The notes: generated by a model not told the origin, from the sequence alone. Counted from the first letter of the stretch, positions 1 through 8,337 are shown. The stretch: DNA of 20,290 nucleotides from Candidatus Zixiibacteriota bacterium (GCA_030588275.1 JAUUYJ010000008.1:1-20290); one strand, 5' to 3'. Made by a program: numbers and translations.

Positions 1-4
1 ATGT

Positions 5-27
5 AAAAACCGGCTCAATCTGGCCGG
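5..27 (-). terminator. Putative rho-independent terminator of the M23 peptidase transcript
   Basis: Read on the minus strand, CCGGC and GCCGG pair around an 8-nt loop (CAGATTGA) and are followed directly by five T residues. This is the classic order for an intrinsic terminator acting on minus-strand transcription. It lies about 180 bp beyond the stop of the M23 peptidase gene, with no gene in between, so it would end the 4413-to-207 transcript. The stem is only 5 bp and the T-tract is short, so strength is uncertain. Confidence 0.45.
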
Positions 28-206
28 GGATTGTGGCCCATTTTATTCAGGATTTCTCGGCAATATTTATTTATAAGTATATCGATTTTTAAGCCACATC
101 GGATGGCACTAAACTGAAACAGGCGTTCTGCCAGATGCTCTAAATTTAATGAATAATTGTGGAAGACGGTGCGGAGCGAATCTGTTTAGTTCGGGCGTAA
201 TGCCCG
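28..206. other. Non-coding downstream region
   Basis: I see no convincing gene here. Immediately after the M23 stop codon, 192-206 holds a perfect hairpin (CGGGC, 5-nt loop, GCCCG). It is not followed by T residues on the minus strand, so it is more likely an mRNA 3'-end stabilising stem than a terminator. Confidence 0.4.
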
Positions 207-1610
207 TTAGTCGGCGGTTATTGTTGTTGTGGTACCGACAGATTGTTCGGAGGTCGGAATTGGATGAGAATTATCGCTGACAGGATCGTTTATCTGAGTC
301 AGTTTGTCGTTCGGTTTTGAGTCTGATTGCTTTGAGATTTCAGAAGTTGATATGTCAGCCATCAGGTTCGGTACCAGCCCGATATTCAATTTATGATGCT
401 TGTTCATGACGACGACGGTTTTTGAATTAGCAAAACCGGGATGAACGATTTCGATCTCGTGAGCCCCACCACCAACCATTGCAATCGAGAACTGACCAGA
501 GCTGTTGACCGTATCGGTCAGGCCGCTCGGTAAGACTGTTACGATGGTTCCAGCGAGCTTTGAATTATCGAGTGAGTTGACCACTGTACCGGCCAGCGTG
601 TAATAATTAAGGACAGCCACTTCCATCGTTTCTTCGGTGACGTTTCCGGCCCGGTCGGTGGCCCGAACATGTATAGTATAGCTTCCGTTGGGGTAATCGG
701 CGGTGTTCCAAGCATAAGCCAGATCGGTCGCTTCGATAACATCGTTGCCATTTCCGTTGGTCAGGCTGAAGTAGAAATCGCGGTGGTCGTAATTTCCCCG
801 GCTGTTTACTACGTTATCATCCTGATAGATGACGTCGATATTGTTGTCGAAATCAAGCTCACCGGTAAAGGTGAAGACGTTGGTCCAACCGGTTGAGACC
901 GCACCTTCGATGCGATAATCCAAACGATGCGGAGCAACCTGCCAACGATCGCTGTTAACGTAGTCATAAGCTTTGCAGATGATATCAACATCACCAGAGA
1001 GGGGGGCCCGTTCCGGGAAGTACGAACCGGATTCGTTCTGGTTAAATCCAAGCAGTTGGTGCCCATAAGCCATTTCAAATTTCGGGGCGACGGTATCCCC
1101 AATCTGTTCCATCTCGTCGAGCGGATTGCCAACGAAGTCCCAATCGGAATTCCAGACGACTCCGGAGTTTCTAACTTTCACAAAATGGAGATGATGAAAA
1201 CCGGCAACCGGCCAAAAAACCAGATCCCCTAAATACTGTCCTTCATCGACCCAGTCCCCTTCGCTTACCGCTATTGTGGCCTGATCAAGATGCGCGTACA
1301 ACCAGCCTTCGGTCTCTTCCGGTCCGGCGGAATTACCAATTGCAACCCGCCAATGGAGATCGGCAGAGATGGTCAGAACCGCTTTGACGTAGCCGGAACT
1401 GACTGAATATATGGGGGTCCCAGCCGGAGCCAGAATATCAATACCGGGATGAAAATAAGGAGAACCGCCATAATACTGAAACTCACCGTAGCTGTTTCCG
1501 ATCGGACGAGGCTGATCGAAAGGCTTGGTCGGCCATTTGATCGCGACGGCATTGGCAGAGATGATGGCTGACAGGCAGACGAGTATTAATATGCGGACGA
1601 ATTTCGACAT
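207..1610 (-). CDS. Exported M23-family metallopeptidase with C-terminal beta-sandwich domains
   Basis: This is a 467-residue LytM/M23-type peptidase, a family that cleaves peptidoglycan cross-bridges in the cell envelope. The N-terminus is a signal peptide (about 1-22, ending ANAVA). The catalytic domain (about 25-165) keeps the family zinc and catalytic residues: H54 and D58 in FHPGID, and H140/H142 in HHLHF. A region at about 205-335 looks like Ig/cadherin-type repeats ('YTIHVRATDRAGN'). Residues 337-415 resemble a carboxypeptidase regulatory-like fold ('LAGTVVNSLDNSKLAGT'). The last 45 residues are Ser/Thr/Asp-rich and probably disordered. The start is supported by a strong Shine-Dalgarno (AGAGGGG) 6 nt before ATG. 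The gene lies 16 bp after the propeller-protein gene, so the two are probably cotranscribed. All metal-ligand positions are present, so I expect an active enzyme; its exact substrate is unknown. Confidence 0.88.
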   Translation of the reverse strand: MSKFVRILILVCLSAIISANAVAIKWPTKPFDQPRPIGNSYGEFQYYGGSPYFHPGIDILAPAGTPIYSVSSGYVKAVLTISADLHWRVAIGNSAGPEETEGWLYAHLDQATIAVSEGDWVDEGQYLGDLVFWPVAGFHHLHFVKVRNSGVVWNSDWDFVGNPLDEMEQIGDTVAPKFEMAYGHQLLGFNQNESGSYFPERAPLSGDVDIICKAYDYVNSDRWQVAPHRLDYRIEGAVSTGWTNVFTFTGELDFDNNIDVIYQDDNVVNSRGNYDHRDFYFSLTNGNGNDVIEATDLAYAWNTADYPNGSYTIHVRATDRAGNVTEETMEVAVLNYYTLAGTVVNSLDNSKLAGTIVTVLPSGLTDTVNSSGQFSIAMVGGGAHEIEIVHPGFANSKTVVVMNKHHKLNIGLVPNLMADISTSEISKQSDSKPNDKLTQINDPVSDNSHPIPTSEQSVGTTTTITAD

Positions 1611-1626
1611 CGTTTCCCCTCTGAAA

Positions 1627-4413
1627 TTATTTCATCAGAACCATGCTTTTGGCATGGCTAAACTGGTCGGTCTTGAGACGATAGAGATAGATTCCTGAGG
1701 CAACTTTGGACCCGGTTTCGTCGGTTCCATCCCAGACTGTTTCATGCTGGCCAGCCGGGTAATCGGAGTTGATTAAGGTTTTGATCTTCTGTCCAAGAAC
1801 ATTGAAGATCTCCAGGCTAACCGTCGTCGCTTCCGGCAGGGAGAAGCTGATTGTCGTTGCCGGGTTGAACGGATTCGGGAAATTCTGCTTTAAGCTGTAG
1901 CTGTTTGGCAGGCTGAATCCATTGTCATCAGTAGCAGTAGGAGAATAAAGTTCTTGAGAAGCATAGATATTGAGACCGTTGGCCCGAGCGTCGGCCCAGA
2001 CAAAGATACCCCGGCCACGAGAGGCGCCAGCCACCGGGTTCTGCATATAAGGAGCTTCGACGTTGTAAGTCGGGACGTTTCCTTGAAGCGGAGTCATTGA
2101 AGGCTCGAAAATTTGGCGAAACGGAGTCGGGCGGGTCGTCCGGTGGTCGATCCAGGTCGCTACGATAAAGCCGGAGGGATCAATTGCCAATGAAGCCCGG
2201 TCAGGATTGGCCAAAACATCATCACTAATCCCAAAGCTCTGGGTCAGAATCGAACCGGCTGAATTGAAGATGGTAAGAAAATTTTCAGAGTTTCCCTGCG
2301 CAATGGCATGCCAGAGCAGGATAATATTGCCATCATTATTTACGCCAGCATCATAATTATCAATTTTGAACCCGGACAGATCGGAGGAAAAATCAAACAG
2401 ATCGATGACCACTCCGGAGACCGAAACCGCTTTGACCTCAACCGCCGGTGAGCCTACTGCCAACCGATTCAGATAGGAGACGATAAAACGTCCGACCGAA
2501 TCGACCGAAACCTCAGACATCTCCCCAATCTGTCCAACCGCAGAGGGACCGATCAAAAAGTTGCCGTTGATTAATTCATTTTGTGCATCAATCAATTGGC
2601 CGAATATACGTGGACTGCTTTGACGCGTATCGGTCCAAATAACTAAGGAGATGCCATTATTGGTGACCGCACTACGAGATTCGTAATGAGCCGCCGAACT
2701 ACCAAAATCATCATTGATTATTATTTCGGTCGTCAGGTCATAATTAAATTTTGAAAAGCGAGCCACAATATTTTGACCGGTTGATCCATCATCTCTTACG
2801 TCGGTCCAACTGATGCACATTTTTTGCGCGCCGGATGAAATGGCCGGCTGGGACTGTATGCCACCGGCGAGGTCGGCATTTATCCGTCGATTGCCACCGG
2901 TTAGCAATCCACCAATATAAATTTGCTGAAGCATGATATCCCCGTCATCGCGACGACGATCGGTAAAGACTACACCCCAGTCATAATTGTTATGGCGAAC
3001 CACGTCAGGGTCAAATGAGGGGGAACCGGCAGTATCATCGTTGACGGTAAATTCGGCACGGATCGTCGATCCATCTTCGGCCAAAATAACAGCCTGAATG
3101 TCTGTCGAGTTGTTTGACTTATCGGTCCAGAAGAGTCCCATCGTTCCGGCCAGGTTAGCGATGATGCTAGGGGCAAACCGTTGATTTCCTGTTCCGGCTG
3201 AAACCGTTGTGGTCGATCCATCCATTTGTAATACGGAATTGAACCGTTGCAACCGGATATGGTTGTCGATTCCATAAAGGGTCCAGCTGGCCAAGAGATT
3301 GTTGCTGGAATTAATTGCCAGATCGATACCCCAGTTCAAAAACTCGGAAGATTCGGCGGAAATCAGAAGGTTACTACCAACCAATGAGCCGGTACTGCTG
3401 ATTTTTTGCAGATAGATATTTTGACCGTTGCGCATATCAGCCCAACCAGCCAGATAACCATGAACGCTAGAATAAACCAGAGATGGGATGTAGCGGGCGG
3501 CACTCCGGGCACCAAGATCAGAAATCGGAATCTCGGCCCCTTGTGAGACACCGGCTGAATTGAAACGCCTGAAGTAAATATCGGCGGTACCAGATCGGTA
3601 ATCTTCCCATACGACGGCAATGTCACTATTCGGTCCAACCGCCAGAGCGGGAGATAAGTGGTCGGTGAAGAAACCATCACTATTGACTGTAATGGCAGAA
3701 CCGGAAACCGTTCCGGTTGTCTCAAAGATGCGTAGAATGATTTCGCTACCGATCGTATAGTTTTCCCAGGCGACGACCAAGCGGCCATCGGTCAGGCAGG
3801 CAACGTCAAACTCACCGGAGTAGCTGACGAGGACCGTATCAGAGACGAAAAAGACCGGTCCCTGAGAATTTCCAGTCGAATCGAAGCGGGCCGCCTGCAA
3901 AAAGCCGTTGACATCTTCCCGCCAAACGACATAAAAGAAGCCGTTATTATCGGAACATATTTTGGGCTCGGACAGACTGAAATCCTGGCCAGCAATTAGG
4001 GGGCGATTGGCCCCGATCGGTCCACCAGCATTATCGAACAATTGTAAATAGATAGCTTCGGCTCCATCTCGATCATCGGACCAAACAGCCGCCAAACCCC
4101 GTCCTATAATTCCGGTAAGATCTACATCTTTTTGGGTAAAATTGGCCGGGCCGACCGTTTCTGAAACCAGCAGGTCGTTGAAATTTGCTGTCGCTTTGGC
4201 CGAACTGCTGAACAAGGCTGAACCGTTCGGTAAGATTTCCGGGACAACCGGCGAAACTGAGAAATTTCTATCCTGCCCGGCAATCGAATAATCCCGATGC
4301 ATCTGGTCGCGGAACTTCTGCATATCTTCGGAATTAGAGCTGGCAATAGAAAGAGTACAACTGACCAAAGTCGCCAGCGTAATCAGTGTATATGTTATAA
4401 TTTGCTTTCTCAT
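1627..4413 (-). CDS. Large exported repeat protein with T9SS-type (FlgD-like) sorting domain
   Basis: This is a 928-residue exported protein. Residues 1-25 form a signal sequence; LVSC at 16-19 could also serve as a lipobox. From about 106 to 823 there are about 14 diverged repeats of roughly 50 residues, each centred on a WxDxR-like strand followed by 'IYLQLFDNAG'-type strands (for example W111 and W164). That pattern is typical of beta-propeller blades. Residues about 838-928 are the FlgD-like C-terminal domain: PNPFNP near 845, then LEIFNVLGQKI and GIYLYRL. Such domains direct secretion or anchoring in type IX-like systems of the FCB group. The ligand is unknown, and I see no catalytic motif. 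It leads a two-gene unit with the M23 peptidase. No clear Shine-Dalgarno precedes the ATG, but the signal peptide fixes the start. It is probably surface-exposed or secreted. Confidence 0.85.
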   Translation of the reverse strand: MRKQIITYTLITLATLVSCTLSIASSNSEDMQKFRDQMHRDYSIAGQDRNFSVSPVVPEILPNGSALFSSSAKATANFNDLLVSETVGPANFTQKDVDLTGIIGRGLAAVWSDDRDGAEAIYLQLFDNAGGPIGANRPLIAGQDFSLSEPKICSDNNGFFYVVWREDVNGFLQAARFDSTGNSQGPVFFVSDTVLVSYSGEFDVACLTDGRLVVAWENYTIGSEIILRIFETTGTVSGSAITVNSDGFFTDHLSPALAVGPNSDIAVVWEDYRSGTADIYFRRFNSAGVSQGAEIPISDLGARSAARYIPSLVYSSVHGYLAGWADMRNGQNIYLQKISSTGSLVGSNLLISAESSEFLNWGIDLAINSSNNLLASWTLYGIDNHIRLQRFNSVLQMDGSTTTVSAGTGNQRFAPSIIANLAGTMGLFWTDKSNNSTDIQAVILAEDGSTIRAEFTVNDDTAGSPSFDPDVVRHNNYDWGVVFTDRRRDDGDIMLQQIYIGGLLTGGNRRINADLAGGIQSQPAISSGAQKMCISWTDVRDDGSTGQNIVARFSKFNYDLTTEIIINDDFGSSAAHYESRSAVTNNGISLVIWTDTRQSSPRIFGQLIDAQNELINGNFLIGPSAVGQIGEMSEVSVDSVGRFIVSYLNRLAVGSPAVEVKAVSVSGVVIDLFDFSSDLSGFKIDNYDAGVNNDGNIILLWHAIAQGNSENFLTIFNSAGSILTQSFGISDDVLANPDRASLAIDPSGFIVATWIDHRTTRPTPFRQIFEPSMTPLQGNVPTYNVEAPYMQNPVAGASRGRGIFVWADARANGLNIYASQELYSPTATDDNGFSLPNSYSLKQNFPNPFNPATTISFSLPEATTVSLEIFNVLGQKIKTLINSDYPAGQHETVWDGTDETGSKVASGIYLYRLKTDQFSHAKSMVLMK
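1943..4098 (-). repeat. Region encoding about 14 propeller-like blade repeats
   Basis: Fourteen successive segments share the pattern of three small or hydrophobic residues, W (or F/Y), x, D, x, R/N, then about 8 residues and a strand such as IYFRRFNSAG. Clear members are VVWEDYRSGTADIYFRRF, AGWADMRNGQNIYLQKI, ISWTDVRDDGSTGQNIV and FVWADARANGLNIYASQ. Others (the sixth, eleventh and twelfth) have lost the WxD core. The similarity is visible in protein, not as near-identical DNA repeats. Confidence 0.7.
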
Positions 4414-4454
4414 AAGAAAAGTCCCGGCTTAATATCTATGTTCAGTTTGCGCAA

Positions 4455-4483
4455 TTGATATGCCGGTTATTGCCGGCCATCAA
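4455..4483 (-). promoter_or_regulatory. Candidate promoter with dyad in the spacer, upstream of propeller gene
   Basis: On the minus strand TTGATG (4478-4483) and TATCAA (4455-4460) are separated by exactly 17 bp, a plausible sigma70-like -35/-10 pair with four of six matches each. The spacer carries a 5+6+5 inverted repeat (GCCGG/CCGGC at 4462-4477) that could be an operator. The predicted leader is about 40 nt. The matches are modest, so this is tentative. Confidence 0.28.
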
Positions 4484-4698
4484 AACGATATCGATTAAGC
4501 TCTCAGGGCTTCTCCTTATATTATGTTATTCAACAGGTTACCAACAATAAAATAGCCCCGAAACGGCTTTATATCCAGCCCAATTTGATTCGCAATCAGA
4601 TGCAGACAGTACTTCAATTGCATACTTTTAGAAAATGCCTTCCGTGAGGTAAATCCATCTTTCCAAACTGCGGCGGCAGGTAGTCAGACGACAATAAG

Positions 4699-4728
4699 TT
4701 CGCCCGATGTAGGGAATATATATAAAAT
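4699..4728 (+). promoter_or_regulatory. Weak candidate promoter for the ECF sigma operon
   Basis: An A/T-rich block at 4716-4728 contains TATAAA and TAAAAT, either of which could be a -10 element. The best available -35, TTCGCC at 4699-4704, is poor. Transcription would begin near 4735, just upstream of the sigma-factor start candidates. ECF operons are often autoregulated from promoters unlike the housekeeping consensus, so the real signal may be different. Confidence 0.22.
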
Positions 4729-4843
4729 ACCATTATTGTCAAGAGAACTGATGCAACCTAAACCGGCCGTTTCTCGTAAAATTACTAATAGAGGACAACC
4801 AAAGTTGCCCGAAAGTCATCAAATAATTGTGATGGGATATTAT

Positions 4844-5431
4844 ATGGACAACCGGAATAGCAACAGTATAGCCGTTAGTGTTGAGGCCCCAAGTCAATCT
4901 GCCTATGCAGAAGATCTTCAATTGGCCCAATCTATCGCGGCTGGTAACAGAGCCCTGTTTCGACAGATCTATTCCAAAAATGTGAACACCCTTTATAATC
5001 TGGCCAAGCGGATGGTTGGATCGGCTACCGAAGCGGATGACGTTGTTCAGGATGCCTTTGTCCGAGCCTATCAAAAAATTAATCTGTATGCCGGTCGATC
5101 ATCATTATCAAGCTGGCTATACCGTATTTGCATCAATAGTGGTTTGGAGCATCTGAGGAAGAAAAAGGGGACTTTTGAGGAGATAACCGACAGCAATTGC
5201 CACTCGGTCGAACCGAATCAGACCAAGGTTATCCTCAGACGCCGGTTGGAAACGGCGATAAGCAAACTTCCGAAAGGTTGTCGAACGGTCTTTATCCTGC
5301 ATGATGTCGAAGGATTTAATCACCGCGAAATAGCCGAACGGCTATGTCTGGCTGAAGGGACCTCCAAGTCTCAACTGTTTAAGGCGCGAGAAATGCTCAG
5401 AAAAATTCTGTCTGGAAAGCAGGAAGCATAA
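4844..5431 (+). CDS. ECF-type RNA polymerase sigma factor (sigma-70 family, RpoE-like)
   Basis: With the start chosen at 4844 this is 195 residues, typical for an ECF sigma factor, which redirects RNA polymerase in response to an envelope signal. Region 2 spans about 37-102, with the conserved core DDVVQDAFVRAY (65-76) and SSLSSWLYRICIN after it. Region 4 (about 136-187) has LPKGCRTVFILHDVEGFNHREIA-type sequence and the helix-turn-helix GTSKSQLFKAREMLR. There is no sigma region 3. The frame is open upstream to 4736, and ATG codons at 4751 and 4832 are alternatives. I prefer 4844 because GGGA lies 6 nt before it and the length fits the family; the upstream extension is basic, proline-containing and not recognisable. 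The stop is 1 bp before the anti-sigma ATG, so the pair is translationally linked. Confidence 0.9.
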   Translation: MDNRNSNSIAVSVEAPSQSAYAEDLQLAQSIAAGNRALFRQIYSKNVNTLYNLAKRMVGSATEADDVVQDAFVRAYQKINLYAGRSSLSSWLYRICINSGLEHLRKKKGTFEEITDSNCHSVEPNQTKVILRRRLETAISKLPKGCRTVFILHDVEGFNHREIAERLCLAEGTSKSQLFKAREMLRKILSGKQEA

Positions 5432-5432
5432 G

Positions 5433-6137
5433 ATGTTTGGCGGGAAAAGAAAATGTCGTCGCATTAAACGGCTGGCCTCCGATAGCCTGGATTCCCCCCG
5501 ATCCGCTTTGTCCGCCAGAATCGACAAAATGGTAACGGCTCATCTCGACCAATGTGAAGACTGTCGGGCTGAAATCGACTTTTACCGTGAGATAAAATCA
5601 TTAGCCGGTAATATGGAACAGGAGCAGGCCCCCAGCTATTTGTGGGATCGGATCAATATTCAGTTAGACGAACATCCCTGGGGGGACCCGGAAGAGACAA
5701 GAAAAACTGGCTTCGGTTCGCTTAACTGGCCCGGTTATGCCTTTTCGCTGGCGGTTGTCCTGATTTTATCCCTTGTGCCAGCCTCGGCAATTGACGATAA
5801 TTCCGATTCAATCGGATCGACCGCGTTCGCTCGGGAGTACGATCCGGGGTTGGAGGATGTCTCGCTTTATATGGTCAGTCAAAGCGATCATTTTCCGATC
5901 GAGGTTCGCGATTATTATGTGACGCAGTTGCAGGCGTTGGATAGCAAAATAAGAAAGGTCAGGAACACGCTTGAAAAATTTCCCAATAATCGTGTTGTTC
6001 GTGAACAATTGACAATCGTGTATGGTCAGAAAATAAAGCTTTATCGGGAATTAAGTCGTTCGATAATTGATCTTAAGCCAGAACAAAACGGACGATGGAC
6101 AGAATTTGATTTCGACCGGGGCTCGTACTATGAATAG
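5433..6137 (+). CDS. Membrane-anchored zinc-finger anti-sigma factor
   Basis: This 234-residue protein is the likely cognate anti-sigma factor. The cytoplasmic N-terminus has the zf-HC2/ZAS pattern with C8, H37, C41 and C44 (HLDQCEDC), the zinc-binding fold that holds ECF sigma factors inactive. A single membrane segment lies at about 99-119 (NWPGYAFSLAVVLILSLVPA). The C-terminal ~115 residues would be periplasmic. They include a charged helical stretch (about 160-225), probably the sensory part; it does not resemble a known sensor domain to me. ATG follows AGGA with 8-nt spacing and comes 1 bp after the sigma-factor stop. Its stop overlaps the start of the DUF4097 gene by 8 bp. Release by regulated proteolysis is usual in the family but cannot be read from the sequence. 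Confidence 0.85.
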   Translation: MFGGKRKCRRIKRLASDSLDSPRSALSARIDKMVTAHLDQCEDCRAEIDFYREIKSLAGNMEQEQAPSYLWDRINIQLDEHPWGDPEETRKTGFGSLNWPGYAFSLAVVLILSLVPASAIDDNSDSIGSTAFAREYDPGLEDVSLYMVSQSDHFPIEVRDYYVTQLQALDSKIRKVRNTLEKFPNNRVVREQLTIVYGQKIKLYRELSRSIIDLKPEQNGRWTEFDFDRGSYYE

Positions 6138-8337
6138 ATCAGATCTCTTTCAAAAAATGGTCACTTATTTGAGCCTGCTAACAGCTCTTGTCCTGTTATC
6201 AACCATCAGTTTTGGTCAGGCCCTTCCCCCGCTTTCCCCACTTCCGGATGATCGTGACCTTGAGGATCAGGCTGAAGTTGATTCCCTTGAAGATTTGCTG
6301 AGTGGGTTTACCGATGATTATGTTGACCTCATAAGCGAATTGGAAGTGGTCATGGAAGAGTTTGAATCGCTCTTTAAGGATTATGGCCGGATATCTCTCA
6401 AGGAGACGGAGAAATCACTATATCAGCTACAAAAACTACTTTTTACCGAATATTCCGAATCGGCCCGCCAGGAAATGATGATTCAATTGGAAGTAACCCT
6501 TAAGAATTTGAAGTCGGTTGAAATTGAACGGGATGATAAGGAGCAGTATTCGGTACGAAAATATCTTCGTCGCCTGCAAGCGATGGAGGATGACCTTGAA
6601 GATATAGAAGAGCAATTGGAAGAGGAGTTTGAAGAGCTTGATGAATTGGAACTGTTTGACGATGAGCGACTCTCTAATGCGGTCAATCGAGCCCTGAAAA
6701 AATATTACAAGGAATTTAGACGCAATCTCGATGACAATGTCGTGGATGTTCCGCGCGTTCCAGGTACTCCCAGACCGCCGAAATCATTTCCGGTGAAACT
6801 AAGACAGGGGGGCATTGCCACTGGCGATGTCGTAACCGATCCAATTGCACCTCCTTACGGGGTTTATGTTGATCCTGGTGAATACGATGACTATTTAACG
6901 CGTTCCGCTTCGATTACGGTTGACGATGGAGATGTTGTTATTGCGCTGGAGAATGCAATGGGTGGCATTTCCGTTTCGACCTGGAACCGGAACGAAATTC
7001 AGGTTGAATTGACAATCGGGTATTCCGATGATTCCCCGCAAAGTAAAAACCGAGCTGAGGAGATAGAACTATCCGTCTTTAACCACGACGGGCAGATGGT
7101 GATTGTCAAAGTTCACTACCCCAAAAATGGCGATAAGGTTGTCAATATTGTTTCCAGTCAGCTTGATGTCACCTTACCGCGCAATAACCAAATCAAGATT
7201 GATAATTCTTTTGGACCGGTATCGGTTAGTGAACTGGATAATCAGGTCTTAATAAATTCTTCATTCGCGCAGGTTGAGGTTGAAAATATCTCTGGTGCTG
7301 TAACGCTGAATAATGCCAATGGCACCATTTATGTTGACCATGTTAGCGGTCGCCTGACCGCCAACAATTCCTTTGGAGCAATTGAGGCGGCTAACATTTC
7401 AGGCGATATCAGATTGACCAACAGCTATGCCCCGATTTCAACACTCAAGACGATCGGTCAACTCGATATTAAATCGTCCGGACCGGTAACAACGCGGAAA
7501 CATATTGGTGAAGCTGAAATTCATTCATCCAATGGGGATATGGAAATTTATGCGATCAAGGGTGATCTGGTCGCCTTCAATTCTTTTGGCATCATTCGTG
7601 TTGAGGGAGTGGTTGGAGATGCTGATATAAAAAACAGTAATGGCCGAATGGAAGTTTATAAAGTTGAGGGAGCTCTCAAAGTCTCGAATCGTTTTGCCCC
7701 CATTCATATCGAAGCGATTGGCCAGGAGACCTGGGTTGAGTGCTCCAACGGTGAAGTCTCCATCGAAAATGTTGGCGCGGAAGTGTTTGTTAGTAATCGA
7801 TTTGGTGAAGTCAGAATCAATACAACCGGTGGATCGGTCAAGGTTGATAATTCCGGATCGCCGGTCACGATCTCGGAAGTGCGTGGTGATGTCGAAGTGG
7901 TCAATCAACATGCACCGGTCTTTCTTGAGGATATTGATGGGGACATTGATATTGAAAACCAGAACGCCTCAATTGATTTGATCGGAATCGGTGGCGAATC
8001 GGTCGTTAGCACGACTTATGGTCTGATTTCCTGCGACCGACTGGGCGGCCCGTTTAAGATCCATAATAACAACGGCTCGGTTGAAATGATTTCAATTGAT
8101 AATATTTCAGACGATTGCCGAGTTACAACCACCTATGGTGAAATTATTATCTCATTACCAACAGCGGGTAAATTCAATCTCAAGGCTAATACCTCATGGG
8201 GCGGGATTAAATCAGATTTTCCGATGAAAATTAGTACCGAGGGGTCGGTTAGCACGGGTGAATATCTCTCTGGTAAAAATAGTCCAACGATAACCCTGTC
8301 AGGCAATAATGCCTCAATTATTGTGTTGAAAGAGTAA
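6130..8337 (+). CDS. Exported acidic coiled-coil plus DUF4097-type beta-solenoid protein
   Basis: This is a 735-residue exported protein. The ATG at 6130 is preferred over an upstream TTG because it begins a good signal peptide (1-31, ending SFGQA). It overlaps the anti-sigma stop by 8 bp, with GGGG about 9 nt upstream. Residues about 45-205 are strongly acidic and helical (runs of E/D with heptad-like L/I), a predicted coiled coil. A Pro/Arg-rich linker (about 212-235) follows. Residues about 255-353 look like the start of a DUF4097 'putative adhesin' domain ('VVIALENAMGGISVSTWNRN'). Residues 354-680 form 18 rungs of mostly exactly 18 residues. DUF4097 proteins are often found beside ECF or two-component envelope-stress genes, and I infer a periplasmic or surface structural role under control of this sigma factor. 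I see no catalytic motif. Confidence 0.82.
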   Translation: MNRSDLFQKMVTYLSLLTALVLLSTISFGQALPPLSPLPDDRDLEDQAEVDSLEDLLSGFTDDYVDLISELEVVMEEFESLFKDYGRISLKETEKSLYQLQKLLFTEYSESARQEMMIQLEVTLKNLKSVEIERDDKEQYSVRKYLRRLQAMEDDLEDIEEQLEEEFEELDELELFDDERLSNAVNRALKKYYKEFRRNLDDNVVDVPRVPGTPRPPKSFPVKLRQGGIATGDVVTDPIAPPYGVYVDPGEYDDYLTRSASITVDDGDVVIALENAMGGISVSTWNRNEIQVELTIGYSDDSPQSKNRAEEIELSVFNHDGQMVIVKVHYPKNGDKVVNIVSSQLDVTLPRNNQIKIDNSFGPVSVSELDNQVLINSSFAQVEVENISGAVTLNNANGTIYVDHVSGRLTANNSFGAIEAANISGDIRLTNSYAPISTLKTIGQLDIKSSGPVTTRKHIGEAEIHSSNGDMEIYAIKGDLVAFNSFGIIRVEGVVGDADIKNSNGRMEVYKVEGALKVSNRFAPIHIEAIGQETWVECSNGEVSIENVGAEVFVSNRFGEVRINTTGGSVKVDNSGSPVTISEVRGDVEVVNQHAPVFLEDIDGDIDIENQNASIDLIGIGGESVVSTTYGLISCDRLGGPFKIHNNNGSVEMISIDNISDDCRVTTTYGEIIISLPTAGKFNLKANTSWGGIKSDFPMKISTEGSVSTGEYLSGKNSPTITLSGNNASIIVLKE
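7189..8169 (+). repeat. Eighteen 18-residue (54-bp) beta-solenoid rungs
   Basis: Rungs follow the pattern hydrophobic-x-hydrophobic-x-N-[SR]-[FY/N]-[GA]-x-[VI]-x-[VI]-x-x-[IV]-x-G. Almost all are 18 residues; one near the middle has 17, and the penultimate one has 21. Two flavours exist, an aromatic type (NSFG, NRFA, TTYG) and an asparagine type (SSNG, NSNG, NNNG). From rung 7 to rung 18 they alternate. DNA copies are well diverged. Confidence 0.75.

Larger units (their letters stand above)
4414..4843. other. Divergent intergenic region
   Basis: This stretch separates the minus-strand propeller/peptidase unit from the plus-strand ECF sigma unit. It probably holds promoters for both. The first ~100 bases contain a candidate minus-strand promoter with a dyad in its spacer. 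The part around 4699-4728 is A/T-rich and offers a weak plus-strand promoter. The sigma-factor reading frame is open upstream to 4736, so the true start may lie inside this stretch. I see no RNA gene or other coding region. Confidence 0.5.

Noticed and set aside
192..206. Hairpin directly after the M23 stop as a terminator
   Set aside because: The stem is perfect but is followed by AACTAAACAG on the minus strand, with no T-tract. The structure at 5-27 fits a terminator better.
6067..6129. Upstream TTG start for the solenoid protein
   Set aside because: It lies inside the anti-sigma gene and would put 21 residues before an otherwise standard signal peptide.
6483..6686. Minus-strand open frame that is extremely serine-rich
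   Set aside because: It is the antisense of the Glu/Asp-rich coiled-coil codons of the solenoid gene. The composition is explained by reading GAA/GAG/GAT codons backwards, and there is no ribosome site.
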